Source of the DNA: Pseudeuparius sepicola | Lineage: Eukaryota > Arthropoda > Insecta > Coleoptera > Anthribidae | DNA: 64,000 nt | NCBI GenBank assembly: GCA_963920635.1 | Contig: OY987299.1 | Location: 19,856,901-19,920,900, forward strand | Reading direction: 5' to 3' | Shown here: one piece after another, positions 1 to 10,560 of the stretch | How positions within the stretch are numbered: position 1 is the stretch's first letter | Layout: each line of letters begins with the position of its first letter | Notes under the pieces: model-generated | What the model was told of the DNA's origin: nothing | The model's database searches: none | What the model saw: the letters and a program-made list of their open reading frames with translations, nothing else | Program-made: the position numbers and the translations under genes

Positions 1-68
1 TTCCGTATCAGTGATTATAAATTTTCATTTTGGCCGTACCAGTTATATTTTGTGAAAACATTTTGTGA

Positions 69-612
69 ATAGCTATTTATATACTAAGGTACTGAAGTTC
101 AACTTTATATGACTCATGTGGCATTTAGTTGCCGAGGCCTCTGGTCGAAGCAAATAAACCACATAAAAAGTCATAAAAAGAACTTCACTGCTGAGTTAAA
201 TATTATATTTTTTGAAATCGGAAAAAAAGTTTTATTAGGCAAATAATAATCATAAGGGACCACCCGTCCTTGAACCAACTGCCCGTGGCGTTGACTTTGA
301 CTATTGCTCTACCTAGGTCAAGTATGACGAGGCACGGCGCTTCCCAACAGAAACTCCATTCTGCTGCTTGTTGTGTAAACCCCATGAAAAATAGATTGAT
401 ATTCAAACCTACTAAAATATTTATACCGGAAGATTGCCCTGCTATAGGTAACAATTTCGCAATGTGTACGAAAAGTTAAACGGGATTTTATTGGCCGCGT
501 TTTGAATATTTGGTCACTTTTGACAAGCGATGGCTCTGCGTCTGACGTTTGTTTTTTCTGAGCTTTTAATGACGATTTTAACACTTCACTGCCGATTTCA
601 AGAATTTTTTTT
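69..612. repeat. Dispersed repeat family A, long copy
   Basis: The stretch from the motif CTGAAGTTCAAC through CACTTCACTGCCGATTTCAAG matches 49212-49806 nearly end to end. Its distal part also matches 27531-27846 and 41280-41605. Copies have diverged by many substitutions and small indels, and ORFs drawn here do not persist between copies, so it is non-coding. The near-complementary end motifs (CTGAAGTTC near the start, CTTCAGTG-like near the end) hint at a DNA transposon, but no transposase or clear target duplication is visible. Confidence 0.7.
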
Positions 613-902
613 TTAAATACACTCGTCCATTTGTAGGTTGATTAGATCTGTAAATGTGGGTACATTGTCACAACTTGAATATTTTCATAACTACATAAAT
701 GAACAAAAACCCCTTAATTTTTGCCACAGAGCCTATATTCCTTACACATTTCGTGCAAAAATTCACGGCAATTATATTTTTAAATATGGAACATTAGAAA
801 TCACTTTCTTTACAAAAATAATGATTCAAACACTTACCGGAGAAAGCTTAACTGTAACTGGTTGATTTCGATTTCATATCCATCCTACATCTAGGATGGA
901 TA

Positions 903-1933
903 TACAGGGTGAAACTCAATCATGGTACACTCAACTTTTTCTCTTGTTTTTTGAGATACAATTTTGAAATTTGGCATGTTGATGTTACTTTATAAATGTC
1001 ACTTTTGTCCGCTTCCGGTTTTATCGGAAGTGACATTCACTTTTGTTTTTTAAATGGGTCACTTTGTATATTATTTAAATTTCGTAGTCTCCTCGATTTA
1101 CTGAAACCAACCAACTGACAGAAAGTAGTTTTTGTTTAAGTTATTTGGATTTGTAATAATAAACTAAACTAAAGGTGGCTATGAAACAAAATGAACTTGG
1201 TCAAATGGGACATTTTTAATGAACTTTCAAAACGTCTGTCTACAGAGAAATATTTTTCTTATACACTACGGTATAAATAATGTGTTGTCAACTACAAAAA
1301 ATAGTGCTTGCAAAATGCCTTAAATTTTCAAAATATCGGAAAAAGTGGATATGTTGCTGATTTATGGAGAGTGCCAAAAAAATGCCGTTGTTGCTAAAAA
1401 CTTGTACGCCAAACGATATCCTGTCTATTCTGAAAGACAATGTCCTGCCAGAAATAATTATTTCCACCGCCTGGAAACGTAATGTAGAATAGAGCCAAAA
1501 TGAATCTTGTGTCACTTTGCAACATTTTGCAAGCACTATTTTTGAAATTGTTGTAGTTGACAACACATTGATACCGGAGAAGTATTTTTCTGTAAACAGA
1601 CGGTTTGACAATTCAGTTTGAGATAATTTGTTTCATAACAGCCACCTTTTGTTTATTATTACAAATCCAAACAACTTAAAAAAACTCACTTCTTGTGAGG
1701 TATCGTTGGTTTCAGTGAATCGAGGAGAATCCCAAACTTAAATAATATACAAAGGGTTCCATTTAAAAAACAAAAGTAAATGTCACTTCCGGTAAAAAAC
1801 GGGAGAAGAAAAAAATGCATTTATACGTTAAAAAGTGACATTCACACAGGAAAATCAACGTGACAAATTTCAAAATTGTATCTCAAAAAACAGGGTGAAA
1901 AAGTGGCGTGTACCATTCCAGTTCTACCCTGTA
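903..1933 (+). mobile_element. Long-TIR mariner/IS630-like MITE
   Basis: The ends read TACAGGGTGAAACTCAATC on the left and ...AGTTCTACCCTGTA on the right, flanked by TA. The inverted arms are about 400 bp each (roughly 903-1320 and 1525-1933) and include the matched pair GTTGTCAACTACAA / TTGTAGTTGACAAC. The loop of about 200 bp holds a relic of a transposase helix-turn-helix domain. TA-flanked ends and this HTH type point to the IS630-Tc1-mariner superfamily. The copy is non-autonomous because no catalytic domain remains. Confidence 0.8.
1327..1482 (+). pseudogene. Mariner-like transposase N-terminal HTH relic
   Basis: A 51-codon open stretch in the loop of the foldback element reads FKISEKVDMLLIYGECQKNA, continues through AKNLYAKRYP and HRLET, and then meets a stop. 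The pattern 'EKVDMLLIYGE..KNA..A..LYA.RYP' is the N-terminal helix-turn-helix segment found in insect mariner/IS630-like transposases (DUF4817-type). No start codon opens the segment, and no DDE/DDD catalytic domain follows before the opposite arm begins. It is a DNA-binding-domain fragment, not a working gene. The frame has no internal stop, which is better preserved than expected for an old relic. Identification rests on pattern recognition only. Confidence 0.65.
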
Positions 1934-2316
1934 TACCTATATATTATATTATTCGTTCTATAGTTCGGTTAACTGGACCTGCCTATCTATCTACTTATCC
2001 ATTCTGCACATTGCAAAGAAAACGGAAAAATATACATGTGGCAGTAGAAGAAAGGAATATTTGCGTGATACTTTGTTTTACGAGGATAATAGCGCACCTC
2101 ACATCCATCTCCCCAATTTTGAATCAATCCCCACTACGTGCATGTCCGTTATTTAAGGCGACAGCGGCAACTTTTCAGAAGCGGGCGCCGAAGTGCTCGC
2201 GTCCCCGGCCGAGCCAAATTAAATTCTTCCCGGACACTGAATCATTCCCTAGCCCAGGAAGATAAATAAGAGTCCACACGCGTTTTACTAGACGCACTCT
2301 TTCGCTATGCGATACC
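1934..2316. other. Single-copy flank, no gene recognised
   Basis: The left part is AT-rich and has no feature. From about 2150 it is GC-richer (cggcaacttttcagaagcgg...). It is not repeated in the window. The frame open across 1876-2265 runs out of the end of the MITE and has no recognisable domain. Confidence 0.4.
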
Positions 2317-2832
2317 TACCTTACCACGGGCGTAGCCAAGGGGGGGTTTCGGGGGTTCAAACCCCCCCCGAAATAAGCAAAATATTACCTAATATTATAC
2401 CGAAAAAATACGAGGAGTGAAGAGTTAAATTATTATTACATTTGAATATATGTAGTAATAGTAGCGCCTAGCGCCATCTTTTGACGAGAGGCAGACGCAG
2501 TTGCAGCCGAACTATTTTGTATTGTAGGGACACTTTGCGTTGTTTCTCGATTATTCGCCACGCCCCTCGGTCGAAATGAGCGGAACTTTGTGGAAGTTCG
2601 TGGAAGTTTCTGGACGGCTACTGGGCTGCTATATAAGCGGCGCCGCGGCGCGTGACCGCGCTTACGGCAGTATTGTTCCATGCGAACTCGAAGCGAATAA
2701 AAGAATAAAGTGAAAAGTGGTGAACGAATAGTGAAGAGAATTAAGTGTACCGTGTAAGTGAGTAATTTTAGTGCGCTGTTATTCGATGACCTTGTTAAGG
2801 ATAGATACGTGAATCATTATTACTGTCGAAAA

Positions 2833-3000
2833 ATGGAGGGGAAAAAAAGGAAGGGTGATAAACATAAAGGTATGGACTACTGGAAAAAGTGGTGTAGTCA
2901 AGGTCAAGGGGTTTCTAATAAAGAAACAAATTTGGATTTAGCTATCAAAGCTTCAGCTACCTTGCATGCTGATAAGGAGACTGCCTACCCCGAAATCTAG
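2833..3000 (+). pseudogene. hAT transposase N-terminal fragment
   Basis: The ORF starts at the ATG of MEGKKRKGDKHKGMDYWKKW and ends at TAG after about 55 codons. A GTG-initiated extension to 2758 is less likely. It is lysine-rich at the start, as hAT N-terminal regions often are, but no BED-type zinc finger is visible. At about 2966 the frame runs into the deletion junction and terminates (...TAYPEI). The second copy keeps the same frame with a few substitutions. The two halves of the transposase overlap here in different frames, so no complete protein can be read. Confidence 0.6.
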
Positions 3001-3265
3001 TTTGGAATGCCTAGATATGTGCGATAAAAACCTTTATCCTAATATTTACACATTACTACAAATCTTGGCTACCATTCCTGTATCCACTGCTACCCCAGAA
3101 AGGTCTTTCTCGAGCCTAAGGAGACTGAAAAACTATTTACGAAACACTACAAGTGAAAACAGACTTAATGGTTTGGCTCTAATGAACATTCACTATGGAA
3201 CAGAAATTCATGCAGATGAAGTAGTGGATATATTTAAAAGAAAAAGCCGAAGATTTCTTCTTTAA
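2966..3265 (+). pseudogene. hAT transposase C-terminal dimerisation domain
   Basis: A 99-codon ORF (MLIRRLPTPK...) contains the hAT C-terminal dimerisation signature: YPNIYTLLQILATIPVSTA, then PERSFSSLRRLKNYLR, NRLNGLALMNIH and the tail VDIFKRKSRRFLL. The 'ATxPVSTATPERSFSSLRRLKxYLR' block is diagnostic of hAT transposases and related zinc-finger MYM / 52-kDa-repressor-like proteins. Full-length hAT transposases are roughly 500-700 residues, so this is only the last 90 or so. The RNase-H-fold catalytic residues, apart from the C-terminal region, are absent. In the second copy a 7-bp deletion truncates this frame after NRLNG. Confidence 0.85.
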
Positions 3266-3461
3266 TGGTTTTAGATTTAGCGCAGAGGAACGAAATTAAT
3301 TTATCCATTTCATTTAAAGTTAAGAACTTTATAAATATGTCGTAGTTTTTCGGATGAATATATAGATATTAAATTTCATGTAAGTATATTTTTGTTGTTT
3401 TATTTACTTCTCAAACTAAACCCCCCCAAAACTAAATCCTGGCTACGCCCGTGTACCTTAC

Positions 3462-3982
3462 CTACCTCCGAAATCCCAGCACGCCGGACCGACTTTTAGA
3501 CAGGCATACTCTTAGACAAGGAAAGTTATTGTCTAAGGGCCTACCTCCTACCTTCCCAACAGCGCATTTGGCACACCATGTGTCGCAACGTGTAAGTTCA
3601 TTTGGAAAACGCCAGACGGGGCGCTTCTCATTTGAATTTTTCTGAGGTCCCAGTTCTACTTTTGGTCCCCCGAGACTTGGGCTATATTGTTAGCCGGGCA
3701 AATTAAGGTTATACAGGGTGTCTCCTAAAAAACCTTTCGATTTCGAATCAATCAATATAAAATAAATAATGTACGCCCATGGAGAGCGGCCCATATTTTA
3801 TGAAACTATCATAATCAGTTAAGAAATTTTCAATACAATAAACGATGTAAAAAATAATTATATTGGTCCTATTTACAAATAAAACAATGCACTTTATTAT
3901 GCTAAAAGGTAATAGAAGGAATTTGAAGAAGTTATACTGAGGAAAAATAAAGTTTTAGGGCATCTTTCAAAGGTAACTTGTT
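3462..3982. other. Single-copy DNA and a stray MITE end
   Basis: No gene is recognised. One isolated MITE-type end, TACAGGGTGTCTCC, lies at about 3713. The DNA to its left continues the GC-richer flank that was split by the hAT insertion. Confidence 0.4.
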
Positions 3983-4477
3983 ATACAGGGACCGGCAGAA
4001 AGTTGGACACAAAAATTTAATATTTTTAAACTCTGATTTCGGTTAATTTAAATTTCTAGCTGCTAATCGAACAAAATTAAAGTTTAGTAGCAAATTCATG
4101 TGTTATCCGATCATAAGTTGCGCTTGCAGTATTTTGTTTTTTGTCATACACAGGGTGGTCGAAAAAATACAAAAAAAGTTCAATTTCGTTTTTTGACTAG
4201 GTGGCTGTGACTTTAAATCTCACATCTACCTTTGATTCCAAACAACTTTTGTAAGTAACTTTTGACCGTATTTTAAAAAATAAGAGTACTTTACTCTTGA
4301 GTGATTTTTACATTTTTGAATCTACCTCGTACCCAAAAAGAGAAATTTAAATTTTGATATGTGCGTTTTGAGTTTGAAATGATGCACAACTTTTAATAAG
4401 AATACATTTTTCTGAGAAATTAATAATACAAAAGTTTTCCATTTGTGTCCAACTTTCTGCCGTATATTTAAATGGTT
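3983..4477. mobile_element. Foldback-type MITE related to family B
   Basis: The left end TACAGGGACCGGCAGAAAG and the right end CTTTCTGCCGTATA, with TTGGACACAAA / TTTGTGTCCAA inside them, form terminal inverted repeats. The internal motif GTGGCTGTGA...GATTCCAAACAACTTTT recurs at about 43990-44045, 44765-44810 and 45110-45160, tying it to the complex element at 43711-45337. The same CAACTTTCTGGCAGA motif recurs near 45017. No coding is seen. Confidence 0.6.
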
Positions 4478-5404
4478 AAACGAAATCCCGGGCTCTTGCT
4501 TTTCACATCTGATTTTGCAACCAAACGCTGAACAATTCACTATCGGTAAGAGTATATTTTCCCCTTAATCACTGTTACTTGTAATTCACAAATTCACGAA
4601 ATTAACTTACAACACACTCGCTTTGTATGCCACATATAAAATGGCCGCCGTTCAAAACGACGTAACAAAATCTATACACCGCAGGGTAGACAACCGCGGT
4701 GTAGTCTCTCTTTCCTTGCCTGGATTGTATTTACAAAAAACAACAGATGCAACGTAAACGAATGCGCAGTTGATTATTAATTATTACAATAACTAAGTGT
4801 TCAAAATGTTCCCCAATTTATTGAATACCTACAAATCCGAATTATTTTTTCTAATGAAAATACCAATGATCTGTATACCTACACTCTATTCAATCAAAAT
4901 GCAAGTGGCGCGTAAACATTTACACGATGGACGCACGTGAACAATTCTGAGGGCTAATACGAGGCAGGGCCGCATTAAGGACGATCTCTGCGAATTTTAT
5001 AATATAAAATATTAAGATAATATGCCCCAGTATTAAGAACTTTAAAAACAAACTTTTATGGCACACCTAGTCATTCACTTACCTGCAAATTTCTACTATT
5101 AACACAAATCGTAGCTCCAAACAGCGAAAGAATTATATCGGAAAAAATTAAAAGTCCACTTGCAACTCAATACACCTCTGTAATAAATAACGACTCGCTG
5201 AACTCGCCCGCCGGGAAAAACTTATTGCCAACTAGCCAATAGCAAGCCGATCACGTGCGTATCACGCTTTAGCCATGCAAAAACCTTTGCTTATGTTTCA
5301 CTTGCGTTTAGTTTAAATAGAGTTTAGATCCATAACCCAATACACAACTTCGTCCTCAACATTTTGGTATTTACTTACAAACTTTTCAACAGTCATCAGA
5401 GATA
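4478..5404. other. AT-rich single-copy DNA
   Basis: No gene, repeat or RNA is recognised. ORFs are short and frequently interrupted. Confidence 0.4.
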
Positions 5405-6565
5405 TACAGGGTGATTCAGTTTTATTCTGCAACACTTCAACAGGTGATAGAAAACCAAAAAGTAACCGCACTTTATTTTATAAACTATATCATTTTAAGG
5501 CCTTATTAAAAAGTTACAGGGTGTTAAAGGTTTAAGAAACATGTGGTCTTTATTTTTTGTGGTTTTTATTTTTTATTGAATATATTTGGTTCACGTCATA
5601 ACGGCATGGGTTAGCATAAAACCTGTTAATATCAAGCACCTTGAACAACCAGTGGCGTAGAAGTAGGTAATTATTATAATTGTTTTTAGAAAAAAAAGAA
5701 CCACCTTGTATAGCAATAAAATGTATTTATATTCTTATGTATATGTTAATTTTAAACAAAAATGCCCTCTTGGTATTTTTTTGTATGTGTCATGGTTTCG
5801 TGGCAAATTTGATTTTTTGTATTATTTCGGGGTATTTCTGAAAAATTATCTAAATAATTTGCTCCATAAGTATCACTTAAAGTGGAATTAATCTGTTTGC
5901 TACTTTAAATAAAGCAACTTTTTCCAATAAACTTACCTATTTAAGGCTATACTTTTGAAGATACAAGGTCTAATACATTTAATGTTACGCTCTGTATCTT
6001 GAAAAGTAAAACCTTGAATGGGTAAGTTTATTGGGAAAAGTTACTGTATTTAAAGTAAGAAACAATTTTTTTCTGCTTTAAGTGTTACTTATGGAGCGAA
6101 GTTTTAAGCTAATTTTTCAAAAGCACCCCGAAATAATACGAAAAAATCAAATTTGCTATGAAACCATGACACATACGAAAAAATACTAAGAGAACGTTTT
6201 TGTTTACAATTAAAATATACATAAGAAATTGAATACATTTTATTGCTATACAAGGTGGTTCATTTTTTTTTTTCTAAGAACCATTATACTAATTACCCAC
6301 TTCTACGCCACTGGTTGTTTAAGCTGTTTGATATTAACAAGTTTTATGCTATCCCATGCCGTTATAACGTGTACCAAATATGACTTAAATATCTCAACTA
6401 GTTTGGTAAATATTCATTAAAGACCACATGTTTCTTAAAACTTTAACACCCTGTAACTTTTTAATAAGGCCTTAAAATGATATAGTTTATAGAAGAAAGT
6501 GTGGTTATTTTTTAGTTTTCTATCACCTGTTGAAGTGTCGCAGAATAAAACTGAATCGCCCTGTA
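5405..6565. mobile_element. 1.16-kb palindromic MITE
   Basis: It begins TACAGGGTGATTCAGTTTT and ends AAAACTGAATCGCCCTGTA, flanked by TA. The two arms are complementary over almost the whole element, meeting near 5970-5990. Matched pairs include CCAGTGGCGTAGAAGTAGG against CACTTCTACGCCACTGG and TTAAGGCCTTATTAAAAAG on both sides. Arms differ by scattered substitutions and short indels. No transposase remnant is visible, so it is a fully palindromic foldback element. Confidence 0.85.
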
Positions 6566-6591
6566 TAATTATGTTAGTATTATTTCTATTA

Positions 6592-7325
6592 TAAAGGGTG
6601 AGTCACATCTAAAGGCAGAGCCGAAATCACAAGGTAGAACTCGCTAAAATAAGCACATATAATTAATAAACAATTAATAAACAAGCTCAAAAACGCTTGG
6701 TTCTCCATATACAGCGTGTTGAAATTTTTCCAAAAATAACATCTTTTTTTAATTTTTTTCGAGCCCATTTAGGAATTCCAACCAAATTTGGTACACATTA
6801 TGCATTGGAGGGTTGCCATTTTGTGCAATAATTTGACCCCGTTCAGATGACCAGCGGCGTAGATACAAATAGGTACTGTAAATAATTGTAAAAAAAATTA
6901 GTACGGTTCTGTGGAAAACCAAAATTTTTTTGGATAGCCCATTCAATTTGGAACAAAAAGCGTCTCTTGGTATTTTTTTATATCTGGTACGGTTTCTTTG
7001 TAATTTCGGATTATTTAAACTAGTGCCAAGGCGATTATGCTGGCATTTAAAATAAAATTATTTGTTTCTACGCCGCTGGTCATCTGAACAGGGCCAAATT
7101 ATTGCAAAAAAATGACAACCCATAATATGTACCAAATTTGGTTGAAACTCCTAACCGGGCACGAGAGAAATTCAAAAATATATGTTATTTGTGGAAAAGT
7201 TTCAACACGCTGTATATGGAGAACCAAGCGTTTTTGAGCTAATGTTTATTAAGTATATGTGCTTATTTTAGCGAATTCTACCTTGTTTTTTCGGCTCTGC
7301 CTTTAGATGTGACTCACTCTGTATA
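6592..7325. mobile_element. 0.73-kb palindromic MITE
   Basis: The ends TAAAGGGTGAGTCACATCTA and TAGATGTGACTCACTCTGTA are complementary. Arms of about 340 bp run to a spacer at about 6940-7065 bracketed by GACCAGCGGCGTAGA and its complement at about 7068-7082. The inner motif ACCAAATTTGGTACA appears in both arms. It lies only 27 bp from the preceding palindrome. No coding remnant is seen. Confidence 0.8.
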
Positions 7326-7389
7326 ATATGCATATAATATTATAATTGGTAATACTAAAATACACATGTTGAAAATATATTAAATTATG

Positions 7390-8035
7390 TACTAAGCCTG
7401 GTTGCATAGAAGGAAAACTGGGGGAAGCGCAAGAGATTTGGCAACGACGCGGCAGAGCCAAGCGGCTGTTTCTTTACCGTTTTGGCCAGCGGACGCCTTG
7501 TTGTAGTGCGCCGGGTAGAGGTTATAAACGCTAATAAAAATACTTTTTTTGGAAATCACTCGAAAACGATCGCAGTTAGCTTTGATTTCTCGGCGGTATC
7601 AGATTGGCAAAAAAATTGTCTAAATCTTTCCCCATTTAACCGACTCTTTATTTCTTGTAGATACCGAGATCCCAATGGTGAGGGTCGAATTTGGGACGCA
7701 CACTGTACGGGGGGGGCGCTTCGATTTTTTTCGCCCAATACGATCTGTTGCTCTGGCATGGACTTAAATACTTCGGCTCCGGGCGAATTTATCGCGTCGG
7801 CTAATCGGATCAAATCGGTCGAAAAACGGGGCCGGGTTATCTTAATTCCCTTCGCTGATAAACCGCGCTTAATTGCCCGAATTATCTCTTCCGAACGAAG
7901 TTAAGATACTTTGAGATGGCTTCGGCGGCATCGGGACGAAAAAGCCCGTAGATATTTTATGCCGCTCAGTTCGGAGAGCCGATTTATTTATCGTTCGGTT
8001 AATTGTGACACAGCTTTTTATTCAATCGTTAAACC
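7390..8035 (+). other. GC-richer single-copy island with an open frame
   Basis: This block is clearly less AT-rich than its surroundings, is not repeated elsewhere in the window, and lies between MITEs. A frame stays open from 7482 (a TTG, not an ATG) to 7904 for 140 codons. Its product has no domain that I recognise, and the opposite strand is also open for 85 codons, as expected in GC-richer DNA. The right part holds homeodomain-like words such as TTTTATGCC and CGATTTATTTATCG. I favour conserved non-coding DNA over a gene; a retained exon cannot be excluded. Confidence 0.3.
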
Positions 8036-8068
8036 CGGGTTTGTTTATAACATTCTGCAAAGCCTCTA

Positions 8069-8459
8069 CTATTTGTTTCAAAATTAAGCGTAAACCTTCT
8101 GGGTGCGTTTTCGCTGGATACAAATAATACAAAAGGTTCCTATCAACGTGGGCCCGGACATGTTTTCTAAATGAGCTACGCCTCTTCGAATGGGACACCC
8201 TGAAGACGGTTTTTCCTCAATATTTTCGAAATTGTTAACAATAGAATTTCGAGAATACACACACGGTATAAACTTTTGACGCTGAACTCGATTCCGAATT
8301 CAGAACTTAAAAATGTTAGTCAGGGGCGTCACATACCAGGAAGGTTATAAGGGCTAAAAAAGCATTTCCGGACTCACGTTGATAGGAAGTGCTTGTGTTT
8401 TTATCCGAAGATTACGCCCCCAGAAGGTTTACGCTTACTTTTATTGAAACACTCTGTAT
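8069..8459. mobile_element. Short foldback MITE
   Basis: The left arm has TTAAGCGTAAACCTTCTGGG and CTATCAACGTGGGCCCGGA. The right arm has CCCCAGAAGGTTTACGCTTA and TCCGGACTCACGTTGATAGG, their complements with a few changes. The right end reads AACACTCTGTA. The interior (about 8200-8320) is non-coding. Confidence 0.7.
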
Positions 8460-9079
8460 CAACATAGACCTACTAGTACAGTAATAATCTTAGATCACAT
8501 TTATATTGTGAAACTTTCATTCCCTGGGGATGATTTGTGGACTCGTTTATGAGCCAATCGAAAGGGAAAAATCTCCAAAATAAAATCTATTCTAAAGAGA
8601 TATCCACTCAGAAGTAACCACAAATTAATTAAAAACTACTGCTACTATGATATAGTAAACAATAAGATTAAAATTTAGATATAGTAAACAATAAAATTAT
8701 TATTTTTTATAAAATTTATTTTATTGATTAGTATATCATAGTAAACAATAAAATTAAATTTATTACAATTTTACATTTTTTAAATATCGGTCTCAAATTT
8801 GGTGTAATATAAGATTTCAATAAACACAATCTCGTAACCAAAAATGAGAACTTAATACATTTGGGGGATTTTGGAAATATTGTCCCTCCAGCTTCTCACT
8901 ACGTACGCCTTTCGTCTATTAAAAACTGCGACTTACATTATTTTAGTGAAATTAAATTAGGTAGGTACTGTTTAGGAGAAAAAATAAATAAATCCCTTTT
9001 AAATGCCAAACCGAAAATTCACAAAAAAAAATCACAATAAATCTCCAAATAAGTATCAATTTCTTGTAAATCAAATCTT
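8460..9079. other. AT-rich DNA with short direct repeats
   Basis: The unit AGTAAACAATAA occurs three times near 8655, 8686 and 8734 in an AT-rich context. No gene or known element is seen. Confidence 0.4.
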
Positions 9080-9228
9080 GAACCAGACAGGGCCGTATTT
9101 AAAAATATTAAGTTTTCGAAGTAAAAATAAACTAAGGTAAATTGTTGACAATACTGATTAATATTTATAGACTTCTTATTATTAAATACAGGGCGGCAAT
9201 AAAAAAATGAATGGAAAAAAGAATTTTC
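9080..9228. repeat. Family C element fragment, left part
   Basis: It matches the centre of the family C palindromes at 48361-50158 and 59872-61335 (CAGGGCCGTATTTAAAAATATTAAG and TTGACAATACTGATTAATATT). The match stops at about 9228 and resumes at about 10393, so this copy is split by later insertions of roughly 1.16 kb. Confidence 0.7.
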
Positions 9229-10230
9229 ACTAGTACCTAATCGCCCAAGTGCTTGAATTATCGCCGGAAATTTTTTGAGTACACGAATTTTCTTAAAAAA
9301 TTCTTGTTAGAGAAAAATTTCCGCATATTAATTCAAGAACGTGGGGGATTCGGTAAAAAATTACCTTACACGTAAATTAAACGAAATTATTATCAAAATT
9401 TTTGTTGAATATATGTTACAATGTCACATATAATAATGACATCTGTCAAAAAATTTCCGCTGTAATCACCTCTTGCTTCCTAGAGCAAGTGAGAATATTT
9501 CCGGAAATTTTTTGAGTTGCCATGACAACGAAGCAAAAAACTAGCCTCTGGTCAAAAAAGGTAGGTATGGAATTTTCGTATGTAATATCACAAGTGCCGG
9601 AAACTTTATCGATAATTTTTTCGAAAGCGCTTTTTTGCCTAGAGAGATCACGAGTATAAATTGGTCTTTTATTTTATCTCTGAAAATAAAAGCCCAATTT
9701 GTGCGAGTGGTTTTTGCTAATGGGCAAAATAGCCCTTGAGAATAAAATTATTTAGAAGAATTTCCGGCACGAGTGGTATTTGTCGAGATTATTTCACGAA
9801 TACGATTTAATAATTTCTGTATTAATTTTTTCTATGTTTACATTTCCAAAACGACTCATTTTGAACGAGTCTATTGACAGCTTCGACTGTAGCATTTGAG
9901 TAAACAAACATGACGCTTGGATATCCAAGGCAAATGCGATCATACCTACACCCTGTCAGAGTTGGTCTATTTTCTCAATGTGTGTCATAAATTTAAACGG
10001 AGACCGAGGTCTAATAATTTAGCAGTGTAAAAGTTATATAAATTCATTGATACAATGCTTAATGATACCACAACAAAATTTATAAGCTGCATAATTTAGA
10101 ACAGTGTAAAACACCAATTTTAAGAAGTACGTGTTTGTATCGAACAGATTCGCGGTTGCTAAGCAACGAAGTGGTAATTGCACTAGTGGTATTACCGCGA
10201 TAATTTGCACTAGAGCAATTATCGCTAGTG
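9229..10230. mobile_element. Possible CACTA-like insertion
   Basis: The insertion interrupting family C begins CACTAGTACCTAATCGCC and has ...AATTATCGCTAGTG at its right. Both ends share AATTATCGC-type motifs, and the right side carries nested CACTAG/CTAGTG subterminal words. CACTA-starting ends with subterminal repeats are characteristic of the CMC/EnSpm group. No transposase is visible and a 3-bp target duplication is not clear, so the assignment is tentative. The motif CCGGAAATTTTTTGAG occurs twice (about 9266 and 9507). Confidence 0.3.
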
Positions 10231-10315
10231 TATAATAATAATAATAATAATTCTCACCCTCACAATACTCCAAACTAGGAGTACCCCAGAAGCAACCACA
10301 CATGCTTGTGCGGGG
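10231..10315 (-). repeat. Family D: 3' tail of a LINE/SINE with (ATT)n
   Basis: Read on the minus strand this is a conserved core (GTTGCTTCTGGGGTACTCC, a small hairpin ACTCC/GGAGT, then GTGAGGGTGAGAATT) followed by a TTA microsatellite. The same core and tail occur at 34877-34957 (minus) and 40828-40914 (plus). A conserved hairpin followed by a simple-repeat tail at a fixed end is typical of 5'-truncated non-LTR retrotransposons or SINEs. The clade is not determined. Confidence 0.6.
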
Positions 10316-10392
10316 GAGGGGCCGCGGCCCCTATGTGTATATGATTGGTTGGATTTTTATGGAAGGAGCTAGTTTATTGGATGCAAGCAGTA

Positions 10393-10560
10393 TGAGGGAA
10401 ATAATCAGTATAATTGCCTCAAAACATTTTAAAAATATCATACATCATTTTATTTGCAATGAAAGTGCTTTCAGAATCTGGAAAAAAATCCAGGTCCGGT
10501 ATTTAAAAAAATAAAGTTGAAGATGGTTTCTCAAAAACGAAATGTTGTAGAACAAATTTA
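10393..10560. repeat. Family C element fragment, right part
   Basis: It continues the family C match interrupted at 9228: CAGTATAATTGCCTCAAAAC, ...GAAAGTGCTTTCA, then AAGATGGTTTCTCAAAAACG. It matches 49815-49925 and 60920-61090. Confidence 0.7.

Larger units (their letters stand above)
2317..3461 (+). mobile_element. Non-autonomous hAT element, copy 1, with TSDs
   Basis: The element proper is 2325-3453. It starts CACGGGCGTAGCCAAG and ends CTGGCTACGCCCGTG, with runs of G and C just inside. It is flanked by a perfect 8-bp duplication, TACCTTAC (2317-2324 and 3454-3461), the hallmark of hAT insertion. A near-identical copy lies at 30253-31375 in the opposite orientation with a different 8-bp duplication. 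Inside are a short N-terminal ORF piece and the C-terminal dimerisation domain of a hAT transposase. The catalytic middle is deleted, and the same junction is present in both copies. The subfamily therefore spread after the deletion and must have been mobilised in trans. Confidence 0.92.

Noticed and set aside
2436..2681. Minus-strand 81-codon ORF in the hAT element
   Set aside because: It is also open in the second copy only because the copies are nearly identical; Arg-rich, no domain, and antisense to the transposase fragment.
7482..7904. 140-codon ORF as a gene
   Set aside because: It starts at TTG, has no recognisable domain, and the opposite strand is also open; GC-richer DNA lengthens chance frames.
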